Source: Paenibacillus sp. FSL R7-0273
Lineage (GTDB): Bacteria > Bacillota > Bacilli > Paenibacillales > Paenibacillaceae
Assembly (NCBI RefSeq): GCF_000758625.1
Contig: NZ_CP009283.1
Coordinates: forward strand, 642,501 to 706,500
Direction of reading: 5' to 3'
Length of the DNA: 64,000 nucleotides
Shown: piece after piece, positions 61,565 through 64,000 of the stretch
Layout of the letters: each line of letters begins with the position of its first letter
Numbering within the stretch: position 1 is the first letter of the stretch
The notes under the pieces: model-generated
Seen by the model: the letters and a program-made list of their open reading frames with translations, nothing else
Database searches by the model: none
Told to the model about the DNA's origin: nothing
Translations under genes and position numbers: made by a program

Positions 61565-63388
61565 ATGCAACCTAAACTAACCGGAACCCGCATCCATACC
61601 AGCACCAAAATGCTATTTTTTATATACTCCGTTGTATTAGCTTTGATTTGCTTATTTCAGAATGAGGTGATCGTTCCTCCGGCGCATTACCTGTTTATAT
61701 TTGTGATCGGCAATATGCTGCTGTGCAGCTATTTGTTTTTTGCCAATCAAGCGAAGCCGGAATATTACATTCCCGTGCATCTTTTTTTATGGATGTTTTT
61801 ATTGTATGACAGCCACTCTTATTTATTTTACGGCTCAGCGCTTATCTTTATCGCAGCTTCAATTTATTATATGAGGCGAAGGTCCATTCAGCCTTGGATT
61901 AAAATGATATATTATATTACCCTGTTAGCCAATCTGCTAGCGGCATTTGCTCTAAATCCGGTCCTATTATTTACGGTCTGTACCCTATACGCCATTGTGA
62001 TGGTGCTGCATGCAGAGATGAATACGTTGCAAAAATGGAATGTGATTATATTAGGGTTATTACATAGCTTAGCGATTGCTGCTTGTGTGTCACCGGTGCT
62101 GTTCCCTTATCAGGAAAACACCATTTTCACATTGCCGGTGAGCTTTCTGATCTTTGTTATGTATGTGATGTCAGCGTCAATACAACAGGTGTTATTCCGC
62201 TTGCTCTACTCAGAAGCTATTATTTTCCTATGTATGACAGGTATGCTGTTTGGCTACTCCATAGCCAGCTATAAGCGGGTTTATGCAGGTGACAGCAGCC
62301 CATTCGCTGTTTATTTAGCAGGCAGCCTGATGTTATTAGTGATCGCATTTGCAGCATGCTTCCATATACAGCGGGTAATCCAGGCCAAGTATGCACTACT
62401 CCAGGACGGGCTGGGTGACTGGTTCGTGAAGCAATGGGAGGATGCACTAAGCCAGCAGGAAAAAGGGTTGTCCTGGTCCGGTTTTGATTCCAAGCTGGCC
62501 CCTATGTTTCCTAATGACGGTATTAGAATCCTATATAAACACAAGGCTGTGTATACCAGTGGGGTCTTTCTTGAACCGGAGTTTAAGTCAGGCAAGTCGC
62601 TTTATGCAGGAGAAGTCATGCTGATGATTCACGAAACCCATACACACCAGTCTTTTACGCCCGGGCAATATTATATGGCATACGCCTTAACCCGTTATAT
62701 GCAGGACAAGCTTAGCCAATGGGAAGAGATGGGCAGGATGAAGCTGCCGGATGCTGACCAGGGCGGGAATTTCAGTGAGGAGCTGAGGTTCCGCAAAGAG
62801 GTGACGTATTATCTGCACGATAACATTCTGCAAAATATCATTGCGACCAAAAATATCGTAGCCACTTTACCAACGGAGCAGTCTGCGCTGAAGGAGCTGG
62901 CGGTAGAAACCTTGGGCGACCTGAATACGTCGATACGCTCGCAAATGCATGAGATTTATCCGTCTACCCTTGCTGACCTGTCTTTTGAACGGAACATTCA
63001 TATCCTGCTTGATGAGCTGCGGAAGCGGTATGGCAGCATTCCGGCTCCCCATATTCAGTATGAAATTCTCGAGCGGATGGATGAGCAGTCTGCGTATTTA
63101 TTGTACCGTACGCTGCAGGAGCTCCTGGCGAACACCTGTAAATATGCGGAGGCAGATCATATCTGGATTCATTTGTATACCGCGGACCACTGGATTATGG
63201 AAGTGAAAGAGGATGGCAAACCACTCGTGCAGGAGGACATGGAGGGAAAGATTAAGCATTTGGGGCTTTCCAGCTTGAGGCAGCAGGCGGGTTCGCTTGG
63301 CGGCGCTTTTGAATGGGCTCAGCATGAGGATTATAAATTGTTCATACTACGACTTCCAAGGAGAACATATGAAGGTACTCTTATTTGA
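61565..63388 (+). CDS. sensor histidine kinase (NarL-type, HisKA_3)
   Basis: This 607-residue sensor has about eight hydrophobic helices in its first 280 residues (for example MLFFIYSVVLALICLF, LFIFVIGNMLLCSYLFF). After a soluble segment the dimerisation region with the phosphorylated H418 occurs in TYYLHDNILQNIIATKNI. The ATPase domain contains LLYRTLQELLANTCKYAEAD and the glycine-rich end LGLSSLRQQAGSLGGAFEW. This is the kinase family that pairs with LuxR-type regulators, and the next gene is one, overlapping by 20 bases. The membrane domain resembles none I can name, so the signal is unknown. It starts 128 bases from the divergent LRR gene. Confidence 0.87.
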   Translation: MQPKLTGTRIHTSTKMLFFIYSVVLALICLFQNEVIVPPAHYLFIFVIGNMLLCSYLFFANQAKPEYYIPVHLFLWMFLLYDSHSYLFYGSALIFIAASIYYMRRRSIQPWIKMIYYITLLANLLAAFALNPVLLFTVCTLYAIVMVLHAEMNTLQKWNVIILGLLHSLAIAACVSPVLFPYQENTIFTLPVSFLIFVMYVMSASIQQVLFRLLYSEAIIFLCMTGMLFGYSIASYKRVYAGDSSPFAVYLAGSLMLLVIAFAACFHIQRVIQAKYALLQDGLGDWFVKQWEDALSQQEKGLSWSGFDSKLAPMFPNDGIRILYKHKAVYTSGVFLEPEFKSGKSLYAGEVMLMIHETHTHQSFTPGQYYMAYALTRYMQDKLSQWEEMGRMKLPDADQGGNFSEELRFRKEVTYYLHDNILQNIIATKNIVATLPTEQSALKELAVETLGDLNTSIRSQMHEIYPSTLADLSFERNIHILLDELRKRYGSIPAPHIQYEILERMDEQSAYLLYRTLQELLANTCKYAEADHIWIHLYTADHWIMEVKEDGKPLVQEDMEGKIKHLGLSSLRQQAGSLGGAFEWAQHEDYKLFILRLPRRTYEGTLI

Positions 63389-63968
63389 TGATCATAAGCT
63401 GTTTGCAAAAAGCCTGGAAATTGTCATGGCGAACCATATCGGTGAATTTCTGTGCTTCCAGACACCGGATAACATAACGGAAATTGTACAGCAGGAAAAG
63501 CCCGATTTGATTCTGCTGGATATTCATATGGGCGCGTATAGCGGACTCGATGTGTGCCGGGAGGTGCTGTACCATTTTCCTGAGCAGAAGGTCGCTTTCT
63601 TATCCGGATACAACCTGCATGAATACAATCTGGAAGCGAAGCGCATGGGGGCTAAGGGCTTTTTAGATAAAAATATGTCCGTCGAGCATCTGATCGACAG
63701 CATCAGGCAGCTCCAGCAGGGCGGCACCATCTTTATGGAAAATGAGGATGCTGTGATCGAGGAGCTGACCCCGCGTGAGAAGGAAATTTTGCAGTGTGCA
63801 AGCAACGGGGATACGCAGCAGGTGATTGCCGATAAGCTGTTTATCAGCAGACGCACAGTCAACAATCATCTAATGTCGATTAACGATAAGCTGATGGTGA
63901 ACTCCACCGTTGCTGCCATTGTAAAAGGGATCGAGCTGGGCGTTATTAAGCTGTCGAACAATCGGTGA
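63369..63968 (+). CDS. LuxR/NarL-family response regulator
   Basis: This 199-residue regulator has a receiver domain with DDH near residue 7, phospho-acceptor D51 in LILLDIHMGAYSGLDV and Lys in GFLDKNMSVEHL. A GerE/LuxR helix-turn-helix follows (residues about 135-195: LTPREKEILQCASNGDTQQV, then IADKLFISRRTVNNHLMSIN). ATG 63369 follows AAGGAGAAC inside the kinase gene, so the pair is translationally coupled. Its targets are unknown; the divergent LRR gene is a candidate by position. A terminator begins within ten bases. Confidence 0.92.
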   Translation: MKVLLFDDHKLFAKSLEIVMANHIGEFLCFQTPDNITEIVQQEKPDLILLDIHMGAYSGLDVCREVLYHFPEQKVAFLSGYNLHEYNLEAKRMGAKGFLDKNMSVEHLIDSIRQLQQGGTIFMENEDAVIEELTPREKEILQCASNGDTQQVIADKLFISRRTVNNHLMSINDKLMVNSTVAAIVKGIELGVIKLSNNR

Positions 63969-63976
63969 AAAGGAAA

Positions 63977-64000
63977 AAGGCATCCGCTTTGGATGCCTTT
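63977..64000 (+). terminator. terminator after the response regulator, cut by the window end
   Basis: AAGGCATCC / GGATGCCTT with loop GCTTT, and the beginning of a T-run at the last bases. Confidence 0.8.

Noticed and set aside
1..64000. tRNA, rRNA, prophage or complete insertion sequence
   Set aside because: No cloverleaf, rRNA landmark, integrase, transposase or phage structural motif was seen on either strand.

Overview
The window looks like a chromosomal segment of a Paenibacillus-type endospore-forming Firmicute. Four things point there: the twelve-gene purine operon has the Bacillus order (purEKBCSQLFMNHD) behind PurBoxes and a guanine riboswitch; start sites carry strong AGGAGG-type ribosome binding sites, with some GTG and TTG starts; there is a Spo0E-type phosphatase; and there is a xylanase anchored by SLH domains. 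I see no rRNA, tRNA, CRISPR array, prophage or intact insertion sequence.

Layout. 1-7450: the end of a sigma factor gene and its DUF4179 partner, an AraC regulator with TrmO, topoisomerase III, an MFS transporter, a small DUF1294 membrane protein and a universal stress protein. 7450-22056: the purine operon, which converts PRPP to IMP. Its leader stacks a PurBox pair, a sigma-A promoter, a guanine aptamer and a terminator. A 758-bp non-coding insertion of tandem repeats and a long palindrome splits the operon between purF and purM. 22060-25330: a SEC-C protein behind a promoter-terminator leader, then a helix-turn-helix/repeat regulator whose 3' end overlaps a 39-codon gene for a secreted peptide. 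25400-38540: a polysaccharide deacetylase, Spo0E, a chemoreceptor, threonine deaminase, unknown secreted and membrane proteins, a hydrolase, a dioxygenase, a YerB lipoprotein and a phosphate transporter pair.

38600-44250: a glutamine-type ABC transporter (ATPase, binding lipoprotein, two permeases) followed by a GlnK/GlnL-like two-component system. A perfect GlnR/TnrA box overlaps its promoter, so nitrogen control is likely. 44360-50600: an inverted-repeat element, CorA, a basic-tailed VrrA/YqfQ-like protein, YerC, a CbiX-type chelatase, diacylglycerol kinase and a 23S rRNA methyltransferase. 50600-64000: an AT-rich short-chain dehydrogenase beside a degraded gene, an HSP90-like ATPase with an unknown partner, a 1331-residue GH10 xylanase with a cre-like site upstream, a membrane leucine-rich-repeat protein, and a NarL-type two-component pair.

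The most interesting candidate is the regulator-peptide pair at 23834-25322. It has the architecture of RRNPP quorum sensing systems (PlcR, NprR, AimR and the AloR/AloP pairs reported in Paenibacillus polymyxa). The purF-purM repeat insertion, the HSP90-like operon and the zinc-ribbon/LRR membrane protein next to a sensor kinase also deserve a second look. Everything is read from sequence alone; family names rest on motifs and similarity recognised by eye.
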